64,000 nt of DNA from Chryseobacterium sp. c4a (lineage in GTDB: Bacteria; Bacteroidota; Bacteroidia; Flavobacteriales; Weeksellaceae), in NCBI RefSeq assembly GCF_009900745.1, contig NZ_WXVU01000005.1:62001-126000 (forward strand). Direction: 5' to 3'. Within the stretch, counting starts at the first letter, position 1. Every line of letters starts with the position of its first letter. Of the stretch, positions 51,059-59,149 are shown piece after piece. A program made the position numbers and the translations under genes. Under the pieces are notes generated by a model that saw nothing but the letters and a program-made list of their open reading frames with translations, was not told the DNA's origin and did not search any database.

Positions 51059-53386
51059 ATGAAAAAGTTAATTGTACTTGCAACCCTGGCGCTTTCGCCG
51101 GTGTTTTCCGCTCAGGAAATGGTGGATAAGCCTGTACAGTCTTATCAGACTGCACAATATCAGGCCAAGAAGAAAGCCTTTGTAGACAATCTTTTATCTA
51201 AAATGACATTAGATGAAAAAATAGGGCAGATGAACCTTCCTACTTCCGGTGACTTTACGACCGGGATGGCTCGAAGTTCAGACATCGGTAAAAAAGTAGA
51301 GCAGGGATTAGTAGGCGGATTATTCAATATAAAAGGAGCTGATAAAATTAAAGCAGTTCAGAAAGTAGCTGTTGAAAAAAGCCGATTGAAAATTCCGATG
51401 ATCTTCGGAATGGATGTGATTCACGGCTATGAAACTACATTTCCCATTCCATTAGGTTTAGCCGCTTCATGGGATATGAATCTGGTACAGCAATCTGCGA
51501 AAGTGGCGGCAAGAGAAGCTGCTTCTGATGGAATCAACTGGACGTTTTCGCCCATGGTGGATATTTCCCGTGAACCTAGATGGGGAAGAGTTTCTGAAGG
51601 TTCAGGAGAAGATCCATATTTAGGAAGCGAGATCTCAAAAAATATGGTATACGGTTATCAAGGGAAGGATTTAGCTAATGGAACCAATATATTAGCTTGT
51701 GTGAAGCACTTTGCACTCTATGGAGCAGGAGAATCCGGAAGAGATTACAATACCGTTGATATGAGCCATGTAAGAATGTTCAATGAATATTTTCCACCTT
51801 ATAAAGCCGCAGTAGACGCTGGAGTAGCTTCCGTAATGGCTTCTTTCAATGAAGTAGATGGAGTTCCTGCAACAGGAAGCAGATGGCTTCAGACCGAAGT
51901 ATTGAGAAATCAATGGAAATTTAAAGGGTTTGTTGTGACTGATTATACCGGGATCAATGAAATGGTAGATCACGGAATGGGAGATCTTCAGCAGGTTTCA
52001 GCATTAGCTTTAAAAGCAGGTGTTGATATGGATATGGTAGGAGAGGGCTTCTTAACAACCTTGAAAAAATCTTTAGCAGAAGGAAAGGTTACCCAGGCTG
52101 AAATTGATATGGCAGCCAGAAGAATTCTTGAAGCCAAATACGACTTAGGTCTTTTTGATAATCCATACAAACATGGAGATGCAAAATTAGCCGCTAAAGA
52201 AGTATACAACCTGGAAAACCGTAATATCGCAAGAAACGTGGCTGCCCAGTCAATGGTGTTGCTGAAAAATGAAAATCAGGTTTTACCTTTAAAGAAATCA
52301 GGAACTGTTGCTGTGATTGGGCCATTGGTTAATAATTCAATGAATATGGCTGGAACCTGGAGCGTTGCTACAAAACATAGCGTTTCAGTTAATTTAATGC
52401 AGGGGCTTCAGGCGAACTATGGAAAAGAAGTAAAATTCCTTTCTGCAAAAGGTGCCAACATAGATTATGATGCAAAACTGGAAGAGATCTACGCAGCACA
52501 CGGAAAGAAAACCGACAGAGATAACCGTTCAAAAGAAGAATTGCTAAAAGAAGCCGTAGATGTGGCCAACAAAGCCGACGTAATTGTTCTGGCTATCGGA
52601 GAATCGGCAGAAATGAGCGGTGAATCATCATCAAGATCAGAAATCACAATCCCTCAATCGCAGGTAGACTTGCTTAATGAGTTAAAAAAGACCGGAAAAC
52701 CCATTGCAATGATCCTTTTCACAGGTCGTCCGCTAGCTTTAACGAATGTGAAAGATGCTCCTAGTGCCATATTAAATGCATGGTTCCCTGGTTCAGAAGC
52801 AGGAAACGCAATGGCTGACGTTCTTTTCGGAAAAGTAAACCCATCAGGGAAACTTCCAATGACCTTCCCAAGAAGTTTAGGACAGATCCCTATTTATTAT
52901 AATGCTAAAAATACAGGCCGCCCATTAGATCAGAAACTAGTGGATAAATGCGAATACCAAAGATTCCGTTCCAATTATATGGACGAGTGCAATACCCCAT
53001 TGTATGCATTTGGCTATGGATTAAGCTACACGAAGTTTAACTACTCGGATATCAGTGTTTCCAATACCAATCCTAAGGGAGATCAGACCATTCAGGCATC
53101 GGTTACAGTAGCCAATACAGGAAACTACGATGGAGCTGAGGTGGTTCAGTTGTATATCAGAGACAAAGTGGGAAGTATTACAAGACCGGTAAAAGAATTG
53201 AAAGGATTCCAAAAAATATTTTTGAAAAAAGGAGAGGCGAAAAAAGTAACCTTCGATATCACTCCGGAAAGCCTTAAATTCTATAATGGAGATTTAAAAT
53301 ATGATTGGGAATCAGGCGAGTTCGATATAATGATCGGTACAAGCTCTGATGAGGTGAAGCTTTCAAAAATCAACTGGACAAAATAA
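51059..53386 (+). CDS. GH3 beta-glucosidase
   Basis: A 775-residue secreted glycoside hydrolase (signal peptide ends SPVFSA|Q). The GH3 barrel spans about residues 40-360, with the catalytic nucleophile in GFVVTDYTGI (Asp295) and sugar-binding motifs KHFALYGAGESGRDYNTVDMS and FSPMVDISREPRWGRVSEGSGEDP. The alpha/beta sandwich (about 390-620) carries the acid-base residue region ESAEMSGESSSRSEI, and a C-terminal fibronectin-III-like domain ends the protein. It should release glucose from beta-linked oligosaccharides; with GH144 beside it, sophorooligosaccharides are the likely substrate. Confidence 0.94.
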   Translation: MKKLIVLATLALSPVFSAQEMVDKPVQSYQTAQYQAKKKAFVDNLLSKMTLDEKIGQMNLPTSGDFTTGMARSSDIGKKVEQGLVGGLFNIKGADKIKAVQKVAVEKSRLKIPMIFGMDVIHGYETTFPIPLGLAASWDMNLVQQSAKVAAREAASDGINWTFSPMVDISREPRWGRVSEGSGEDPYLGSEISKNMVYGYQGKDLANGTNILACVKHFALYGAGESGRDYNTVDMSHVRMFNEYFPPYKAAVDAGVASVMASFNEVDGVPATGSRWLQTEVLRNQWKFKGFVVTDYTGINEMVDHGMGDLQQVSALALKAGVDMDMVGEGFLTTLKKSLAEGKVTQAEIDMAARRILEAKYDLGLFDNPYKHGDAKLAAKEVYNLENRNIARNVAAQSMVLLKNENQVLPLKKSGTVAVIGPLVNNSMNMAGTWSVATKHSVSVNLMQGLQANYGKEVKFLSAKGANIDYDAKLEEIYAAHGKKTDRDNRSKEELLKEAVDVANKADVIVLAIGESAEMSGESSSRSEITIPQSQVDLLNELKKTGKPIAMILFTGRPLALTNVKDAPSAILNAWFPGSEAGNAMADVLFGKVNPSGKLPMTFPRSLGQIPIYYNAKNTGRPLDQKLVDKCEYQRFRSNYMDECNTPLYAFGYGLSYTKFNYSDISVSNTNPKGDQTIQASVTVANTGNYDGAEVVQLYIRDKVGSITRPVKELKGFQKIFLKKGEAKKVTFDITPESLKFYNGDLKYDWESGEFDIMIGTSSDEVKLSKINWTK

Positions 53387-53481
53387 AAAAATAAAAAAGT
53401 TATTCACGTTGATGTGTTTTATGTTTTTTTGGCATGGTTTTTATTAATACCTACCACAGTTATCATAATAATACAAAAAAC

Positions 53482-53871
53482 ATGAAAAAAACAATTTTAT
53501 TGAGCGCAATGTTCCTTGGTACTTTAGTATTCGCACAAAAAACACCGGTATTAGGTGGCGATAAAGATGCTCATGGATGTATCGGTTCAGCAGGATATAC
53601 ATATTCACAAATCAAAAAAGATTGTGTAAGAACTTTTGAAGAAAAGATCAAATTAAAAGAAGTCGCTTCAAAAGGGGATTATATCGCTGCGGTTATTTTC
53701 AGCAAAGACAACAAGAAAGCTGAAGTTTTTGTTAAAGACGTTGAAGGTGGAAGTATAATTCTTACCAGAGCAGGGAAAGCAAAAGCTTGGAAAAAAGATG
53801 GTTATGTATTGACTCCTTTCAAAAAAAGCGGATATCAGCTTAAAAAGGATAATGTTGTAATTTATCAATAA
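53482..53871 (+). CDS. Small secreted protein with GGDxDxHGCIGSAGYTYSQ motif, copy 1
   Basis: A 129-residue exported protein; ATG 53482 gives a signal peptide ending GTLVFA|Q, so the longer frame from 53434 was rejected. The mature N-terminus carries the conserved GGDKDAHGCIGSAGYTYSQI with KKDCVRTFEEKI, two Cys likely bonded, then a beta-rich, Lys-rich half ending KKDNVVIYQ. I know the motif from small secreted proteins of several phyla but no function. A homologue follows. It lies 95 bases after the PUL. Confidence 0.75.
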   Translation: MKKTILLSAMFLGTLVFAQKTPVLGGDKDAHGCIGSAGYTYSQIKKDCVRTFEEKIKLKEVASKGDYIAAVIFSKDNKKAEVFVKDVEGGSIILTRAGKAKAWKKDGYVLTPFKKSGYQLKKDNVVIYQ

Positions 53872-53891
53872 AATCAGATTTTAAAAAAAAG

Positions 53892-53919
53892 AAGTCACTC
53901 GAAAGGGTGACTTTTTTTG
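53892..53919 (+). terminator. Terminator after small secreted protein, copy 1
   Basis: AAGTCACTC-GAAA-GGGTGACTT with one G-T pair, a stable GAAA loop and seven T. Confidence 0.8.
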
Positions 53920-54014
53920 TGGTATACACGCAATGGTTTTGAAACTAAGGATGAAATTAATATCTTTATTACCGAAAACACTTTTACCAAACTGAAAACA
54001 TTAATAATTTAAAT

Positions 54015-54428
54015 ATGAAAAAACCAATTTTATTTAGCATGATGTTCCTAGGATCTTTATTTTTTGCTCAACAAAAAACTCCGGCTTTGGGGGGAGATAG
54101 GGATGTTCACGGGTGTATAGGCTCAGCAGGTTATACTTATTCTCAACTCAGAAATAACTGTGTAAGAGTTTTCGAACAGAAAATTAAATTAAAGGAAGTA
54201 AGTGCAGATAAAAGCTCTTCTACAATGACGGCAGTTATTTTTAGTAAAGACATGAAACGCGCCGAAATTTTCATTCCGGATGGAATGGCAAAAAGCATTA
54301 TCCTTGAGAAAGAAGGAAAAGATAAAATTTGGAAGAGCGGTAGCCATATTAAAGAAAGTTATGTATTAGTTCCTTACAAGAAAACCGGTTATCAAATTAA
54401 AAAAGATGATGTAGTCATTTATCAATAA
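54015..54428 (+). CDS. Small secreted protein with GGDRDVHGCIGSAGYTYSQ motif, copy 2
   Basis: A 137-residue tandem paralogue of the gene at 53482. Signal peptide ends GSLFFA|Q; the same GGD(R)D-HGCIGSAGYTYSQ core with NNCVRVFEQKI is followed by a beta-rich half ending KKDDVVIYQ. The two copies differ mainly by a short insertion (DKSSST) and in the middle. Each copy has its own terminator with the same GAAA-type loop, suggesting that the whole transcription unit was duplicated. Confidence 0.75.
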   Translation: MKKPILFSMMFLGSLFFAQQKTPALGGDRDVHGCIGSAGYTYSQLRNNCVRVFEQKIKLKEVSADKSSSTMTAVIFSKDMKRAEIFIPDGMAKSIILEKEGKDKIWKSGSHIKESYVLVPYKKTGYQIKKDDVVIYQ

Positions 54429-54450
54429 GATCAGATTTTTAAATAACATA

Positions 54451-54477
54451 AAGCCACTCGAAAAGGGTGGTTTTTTT
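54451..54477 (+). terminator. Terminator after small secreted protein, copy 2
   Basis: AAGCCACTC-GAAAA-GGGTGGTTT followed by T residues; related to the terminator of copy 1. Confidence 0.75.
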
Positions 54478-54499
54478 ATGAACTTACATTCCGGATTGT

Positions 54500-54640
54500 G
54501 ACCATCTTCTTTTTTCGGGAGCTATATCCCGCTATCCACTCATACTCCTCGCGCCAAAACACTCTCCTGAGCGAAGCCAAAGAGCCAACCGCTTGCTGTG
54601 GGGTAACCGTTACTATCGGGGCTAGGAGATAAATGATAAT
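54500..54640. repeat. Candidate dispersed intergenic element (GGGAGCTATATCCC palindrome)
   Basis: Contains the palindrome GGGAGCTATATCCC (54519-54532) and, farther on, a G+C-richer stretch with GCTGTGGGGTAACCG and ATCGGGGCTAGG. The composition differs from its neighbours. I recall similar intergenic text in other Chryseobacterium genomes, but cannot verify that here. The minus-strand frame of 60 codons over it is probably not a gene. The whole spacer 54429-55093 (665 bases) otherwise holds the terminator, a tandem repeat and a direct repeat. Confidence 0.35.
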
Positions 54641-54720
54641 ATTGTTGTTAAGGTTCAATATTACTCATACTTGTGGGAGGATAGGGATGCTTTTTATATC
54701 TATTGAAGATCGTTTTTAGT

Positions 54721-54778
54721 ATCAATTATCCATTGTCAATTGTCAATTATCAATTATCAATTATCAATTATCAATTAT
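54721..54778. repeat. Heptanucleotide tandem repeat (TCAATTA)
   Basis: About eight units of TCAATTA and close variants (TCAATTG, CCATTG). The other copy of the adjoining direct repeat has only a short remnant here (ATCAATTGACAATTATAT), so length varies between copies. Confidence 0.8.
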
Positions 54779-54779
54779 G

Positions 54780-55026
54780 TTGTTGCTAAGTTTCAACCTC
54801 TGCTTAGCCCTATCAATAGGGCTGGGCTTTAGCCCGGCCAAATCAAATAAAAATTCATCTGGCTTTAGCCAAAACCTATTTCTTAATTACATAAAAATAA
54901 CACGACAGGTTCTGTCGCAACGCTATTGTAGATTTGTATAATCAATGAAGGATTACGAAAATGTAATGAAATATCCTCATTATTAGAAATATTTTATATT
55001 AAATCACATAAATATGACTTGTGTGA
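54780..55026. repeat. Direct repeat, left copy, flanking the tailspike-like gene
   Basis: About 247 bases repeated at 57209-57454. The first ~95 bases are identical, including the hairpins AGCCCTATCAATAGGGCT, GGGCTTTAGCCC and TGGCTTTAGCCA; the rest is roughly 80% alike down to GTGTGA. The right copy carries the promoter of the T9SS gene; in this left copy the -7 box is not conserved. Confidence 0.85.
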
Positions 55027-55093
55027 CTTAAAAAAATAAAAAAAATCCTTCTGAAAAAAAATAAATGAAGGATAACACTTTAATCAAAGAAAT

Positions 55094-57043
55094 ATGAAAA
55101 ATCAATTTTTAACTAAGAACACAATGGATGCTATGTATAACATGTGTTCTTGTGAACTAGATGATTTACAGGCTGGAGTTTATGCAGGTGTAAAGTTATT
55201 AGGCTATTATCAAAAAGGAGATACGCCAGCTCCAATTATTTATTATCCGTCTCCAATGGAAGTTAGACCTGATGATAGAGGAAGTGTAGTTGCTATTGGT
55301 ACAATAAAGCTGGTGCACAATTTTATTAACATAGTAGATGTAAAATATTATGGTGTATTTCCTAATTTGGATGCTGATGATACAACCATTAGAATTAATA
55401 GAGTAATTAAAGGCTCTTGTCCTCAAATTTTTATTGGTGATGGGGAATATAAAATTGCTGGGGATGACCGTGAAACTAAAGTGACCGATTTTTTGCGTGA
55501 TGCCGGAGGAATTGAAATGCTGGATAATAAAAGGCTGATAATGTCTGACAATTGCTATTTAATTCAAAGACCAACAAATAAGGAGCAGTATAATGTGATT
55601 CGTGTATACAATAAAAAGAATGTTTTTATAACAGGAGGTAATATCTTAGGCGACAGATATACTCATACAGGAACTGAAGGAGAATGGGGATATGGAATAG
55701 CAGTATCTGGAGGAAGTGATATCACTTTAAAGAATATTAAAATTAAGGATTGCTGGGGAGATGGATTAAATATTCAACATTATTATGATAAAAATAATAT
55801 ATTACATTTATTAAATGGGCTGACAGCTGATAAGATTATTTCATCCAATAACAGAAGGCAGGGAATGTCTATTGAAGGTGGAGAAAACCTTTATTTCACA
55901 AATTGTGCGTTTAATAATAGCAATGGAACCTCTCCTGAATGCGGTGTGGATATAGAACCTTGGGATACAGGTTCTATTGTAAGGAACGTTGTATTCGATA
56001 ATTGTGAGTTTTTAAATAATAATCATGCTGGATTGCTGGCAGGGGGTCATGCAAAGGTCTCGCATATAACAATTCAGAATTCTAAAGCATCTGGTAATAA
56101 AATTCCTTCTACCAGTGGGGGACAGATTAGTTCGTATAGAAATAATAACAATATCACTATTAAGAACTCAGTACTGGAGGGCAATGCAAATAGTTTATAT
56201 GGCGTATCTCTTTTTAATTCTGAGGATTCGCAAATAATAGGTAATACTTTCAAAAATTGTATGTTCAATAATCAAGGCTTAAAAGGAATGAAAAATTTAG
56301 TCATTCGTGATAATAATGTCAGGTTTTTTGATGATTTTGGAGGGGTTGCTGATATTTACTATTCTAATTCAGACAGGCTATCTGACGAGAATGTAAACCA
56401 TGAAATAACCAATAATACCATACTTAATGATAATGTCGGAATCCGTTTATTCCTGTACTTTTACGTAACCAAGAGTATCATTCAAAATAATCTGATTTCT
56501 AATTATGCGCTTGTTGAATTGAAAGGAAAACATAATGTTTTTGAATCCAATCAATTGCATGATGCAAAATATTTATCTCTCAATATTAAAGAGAGTTCTG
56601 ACTATTTGGTAATCCGTGGAAATATAGTGAGCGGATGTGCTGCAGGAGATCAGGGAAATTCTTTTATTAATGTTGAAAAATCTGATAATTTGTTGATTTT
56701 AGATAATATTATCTCCAAAAAATCTTATTACACAGGAGCTGTAAGCCCATATACTAACGCTTTCTATATCAATCCATCTATTCAGAATATGGTTTTTAAA
56801 GGAAATACTCCATTAGAGTTGTCAAATTTTAATACTACTGGCATGCCATCAGACAGTCAGAACACTATTGTGTTAAATAAAGCAACTAACGAATATAGTG
56901 GAGCACTCAAAAGCTCAGCAGCATCAGGAGACACTGCAGGAGATGCAGGTAGTAGTTATTCTCAAACTGAGGTACAGGCAATTTTAGCTGAACTCAGAGA
57001 TCTGAAATCTAAACTTAGAGTAGCAAAAATATTAGCAACTTAA
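55094..57043 (+). CDS. Phage-tailspike-like right-handed beta-helix protein
   Basis: A 649-residue protein without a signal peptide. The N-terminal ~75 residues (DLQAGVYAGVKLLGYYQKGDTPAPI, PDDRGSVVAIG) and DVKYYGVFPNLDADDTTIRINRVI resemble the entry region of phage tail spikes with pectate-lyase-like helices. About residues 150-590 are parallel beta-helix coils with repeated Asn/Ile/Val steps (NITIKNSVLEGN, SQIIGNTFKNC). A Ser/Gly linker leads to a C-terminal coiled coil (YSQTEVQAILAELRDLKSKLRVAK), typical of tail-fibre trimerisation. No other phage gene is nearby. It is flanked by ~247-bp direct repeats. Depolymerase-type glycan binding or cleavage is the best guess. Confidence 0.65.
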   Translation: MKNQFLTKNTMDAMYNMCSCELDDLQAGVYAGVKLLGYYQKGDTPAPIIYYPSPMEVRPDDRGSVVAIGTIKLVHNFINIVDVKYYGVFPNLDADDTTIRINRVIKGSCPQIFIGDGEYKIAGDDRETKVTDFLRDAGGIEMLDNKRLIMSDNCYLIQRPTNKEQYNVIRVYNKKNVFITGGNILGDRYTHTGTEGEWGYGIAVSGGSDITLKNIKIKDCWGDGLNIQHYYDKNNILHLLNGLTADKIISSNNRRQGMSIEGGENLYFTNCAFNNSNGTSPECGVDIEPWDTGSIVRNVVFDNCEFLNNNHAGLLAGGHAKVSHITIQNSKASGNKIPSTSGGQISSYRNNNNITIKNSVLEGNANSLYGVSLFNSEDSQIIGNTFKNCMFNNQGLKGMKNLVIRDNNVRFFDDFGGVADIYYSNSDRLSDENVNHEITNNTILNDNVGIRLFLYFYVTKSIIQNNLISNYALVELKGKHNVFESNQLHDAKYLSLNIKESSDYLVIRGNIVSGCAAGDQGNSFINVEKSDNLLILDNIISKKSYYTGAVSPYTNAFYINPSIQNMVFKGNTPLELSNFNTTGMPSDSQNTIVLNKATNEYSGALKSSAASGDTAGDAGSSYSQTEVQAILAELRDLKSKLRVAKILAT

Positions 57044-57096
57044 AAAATCTTATATAAATTTTATTATCGAGCTTCTGGCTTGTGTTTCTGAATATT

Positions 57097-57123
57097 AAAA
57101 CCTTGCAATAGCAAGGTTTTTTT
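57097..57123 (+). terminator. Terminator after the tailspike-like gene
   Basis: AAAACCTTGC-AATA-GCAAGGTTTT, a perfect 10-bp stem, with seven T following. Confidence 0.85.
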
Positions 57124-57208
57124 GTGTTTTGTATGCTCCAAGAACCAAGAAATGTTTTCATTAAATATATATCGGAGTTAGTTTTTTTAGCATCAATTGA
57201 CAATTATA

Positions 57209-57454
57209 TTGTTGCTAAGTTTCAACCTCTGCTTAGCCCTATCAATAGGGCTGGGCTTTAGCCCGGCCAAATCAAATAAAAATTCATCTGGCTTTAGCCA
57301 AAAACTATTTCTTATTACATACGGGTAACACGACAGCTTCTGTCGCCATGCTGTAGTAGATTTGTAGAATCAATGAAGGATCATGGGATCTTAATGAGAT
57401 TTCCTACTATTTGGAAATATTTTATATTAAATCACATTAAAATGATTTGTGTGA
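57209..57454. repeat. Direct repeat, right copy
   Basis: Partner of 54780-55026, see that entry. Within the 475-base spacer 57044-57518 it lies between the terminator and the promoter of the T9SS gene; no gene is seen in the spacer. Confidence 0.85.
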
Positions 57455-57474
57455 ATGAAAAAAAGTTAAATTTG
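57446..57474 (+). promoter_or_regulatory. Promoter of the T9SS propeller gene
   Basis: TTTG (57446-57449), 17-base spacer, TAAATTTG (57467-57474), 44 bases before ATG 57519. The -33 part lies inside the direct repeat, the -7 part just outside it. Confidence 0.6.
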
Positions 57475-57518
57475 CGCAAATTTGAAAAGCTAATCATTAA
57501 ACTCAAACAAACACGAGA

Positions 57519-59138
57519 ATGAAAAAGATTTATCTCAGTGCATTGACAATATGCACGGCTCTGGGGGTGTCTGCCCAGCATGTTCTCTGGCAAAAAGATA
57601 TCCAATCCTCCACTCAGGATTTTCTAAGTCAGGTGACAACAACAATCGATCAGCAGTATCTTATTACAGGAAGCTCAATACAGTCAGAAAGCGGGAAGCT
57701 GGAGGCTGGCAGTAAGCAAAACAACGGTTACGATTTCCATTTGGTTAAATTAAACCAACAAGGAGAAGAAGCCTGGGAAAAACATTTCTCAGGAAATAAT
57801 CATGATTACTTGTCAGCGACAGTCAGTACTCAGGATGGAGGGTTTCTTCTGGCTGGAACATCGTATTCCGGCAAAGGACTAGATAAGAAAGATGATTCTA
57901 AAGGCGGATCAGATATCTGGTTAATCCGAATCAATGAATTTGGCGATGAAATCTGGCAGAAAACATTAGGAAGCGCTTCGGATGAAGAAGCCAAAGCAGT
58001 AATTCAGAGCACAGATTTAGGTTTTTTCGTTGCCGGAAACATACAAAACTCTTCCAAAGGCTATGGTTCAAAAGATGTCTGGATCATCAGGCTGGACAAA
58101 GATGGAAAAGAACTGTCTCAGCTTGTATTAGGCGGAAAAGGCTTAGACGAAGTAGAGAAAATAATTCCGACGAAAGATGGCGGAGCATTATTGGGAATTT
58201 ATTCAAGGAGTTCCGGGGTGCGAGATTCGGGTTCCGTATCAACCGTTCAAAACTTGAATCCTGAACCTCGTACCATAACCCCCGTATCCCGCATCTCGAA
58301 ACAAAGCGAAAACTTCGGTGAAGGCGACTATTGGATCGTTAAATTGGATAAAAACGGAAAAGTAGAATGGGAAAAGAACTATGGTGGTAAAGCAGACGAT
58401 CATATCAGAACGTTGGCCTTAACTTCAAATGGTTACATCATCGGCGGTGAATCCCGTTCCGAAAGATCAGGAAACAAAACTGTCGGGATTGAAGAAGGAA
58501 CAGACCTTTGGCTCATTGCTCTTAATGAAAGAGGAGATGAACAGTGGCAAAAATCCTACAATTTCAAGAACCGTGATATCCTGATGGGAATGAGTGTGAT
58601 TCATTCAGCGGATGACAAATCTTCAAAGGGAATTTTGTTGGGCGGCTATACCCAAGCAGAAGGAAGAATACAAGAAAATGACGAAACTTTCTGGATGCTT
58701 TATTTGGATGGAAATGGAAGCGAGCAATGGCGAAAGCATGTGAGCGGCGAATCCAGACAAAAAGAAGAAAGACTTTCGGACTTGAAACTCAATAGGGACG
58801 GTTCTATCGTTTTAGCCGGAACAAGTGCCAAGGAATTGGGTAAAGAAAATTGGAAAATTGTAAAGCTGGGTGATAAGCAAGTGAATGATCTAATTGAAAA
58901 ATACGATATCAAAATCTATCCGAATCCGGTATCCGATTATGCGTATGTAGAAATCGGCTTTGACTTCAAGGATGCTGATATTATGTTATATGATATGAGC
59001 GGAAGACAACTTCAGAACTTTAAAACGAAAAACAGAGTGACCAAGATGAATACCCAGGCTTTGGTACAGGGAGCATATTTGGTGACAATAAAAACGGATA
59101 ATAACAAAACAGCGAATGCAAAGCTGATCAAGAAATAA
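57519..59138 (+). CDS. T9SS-exported beta-propeller-like protein
   Basis: A 539-residue secreted protein. Signal peptide ends LGVSA|Q. The body has repeated blades of the form GG-DIWLIRINEFGDEIWQKTLG / VWIIRLDKDGKELSQLVLGG / YWIVKLDKNGKVEWEKNYGG, each followed by a loop with GGxLLAG or similar. A type A T9SS C-terminal domain (IYPNPVSDYAYVEIG ... GAYLVTIKTDNNKTANAKLIKK) ends it. Residues about 233-263 are encoded by a REP-like palindrome (58213-58303) inserted in frame. It precedes two RHS-type genes by 11 bases, as is common in Flavobacteriia. Function unknown. Confidence 0.88.
   Translation: MKKIYLSALTICTALGVSAQHVLWQKDIQSSTQDFLSQVTTTIDQQYLITGSSIQSESGKLEAGSKQNNGYDFHLVKLNQQGEEAWEKHFSGNNHDYLSATVSTQDGGFLLAGTSYSGKGLDKKDDSKGGSDIWLIRINEFGDEIWQKTLGSASDEEAKAVIQSTDLGFFVAGNIQNSSKGYGSKDVWIIRLDKDGKELSQLVLGGKGLDEVEKIIPTKDGGALLGIYSRSSGVRDSGSVSTVQNLNPEPRTITPVSRISKQSENFGEGDYWIVKLDKNGKVEWEKNYGGKADDHIRTLALTSNGYIIGGESRSERSGNKTVGIEEGTDLWLIALNERGDEQWQKSYNFKNRDILMGMSVIHSADDKSSKGILLGGYTQAEGRIQENDETFWMLYLDGNGSEQWRKHVSGESRQKEERLSDLKLNRDGSIVLAGTSAKELGKENWKIVKLGDKQVNDLIEKYDIKIYPNPVSDYAYVEIGFDFKDADIMLYDMSGRQLQNFKTKNRVTKMNTQALVQGAYLVTIKTDNNKTANAKLIKK
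58213..58303. repeat. REP-like palindromic element inside a coding region
   Basis: Left arm GGTGCGAGATTCGGG (58217 on) and right arm CCCGCATCTCGAAAC (58288-58302) are imperfect inverted copies. The core AACCCGAATCTCG (minus strand, 58221-58233) is exact at 28156-28168, and GCATCTCGAAAC (58291-58302) is exact at 14520-14531. It is read through in frame, adding about 31 residues between two propeller repeats. Confidence 0.65.
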
Positions 59139-59149
59139 AAACATTAATC

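Noticed and set aside
53434..53481. Upstream extension of the first small secreted protein
   Set aside because: The paralogue lacks it and it would mask the signal peptide; ATG 53482 is preferred.
54476..54658. 60-codon minus-strand frame in the spacer
   Set aside because: It covers a probable dispersed repeat with palindromes and has no ribosome site or recognisable product.
54721..54778. Possible CRISPR-like array
   Set aside because: Units are 7 bases and contiguous without spacers; it is a simple tandem repeat. No cas genes or CRISPR repeats elsewhere in the window.
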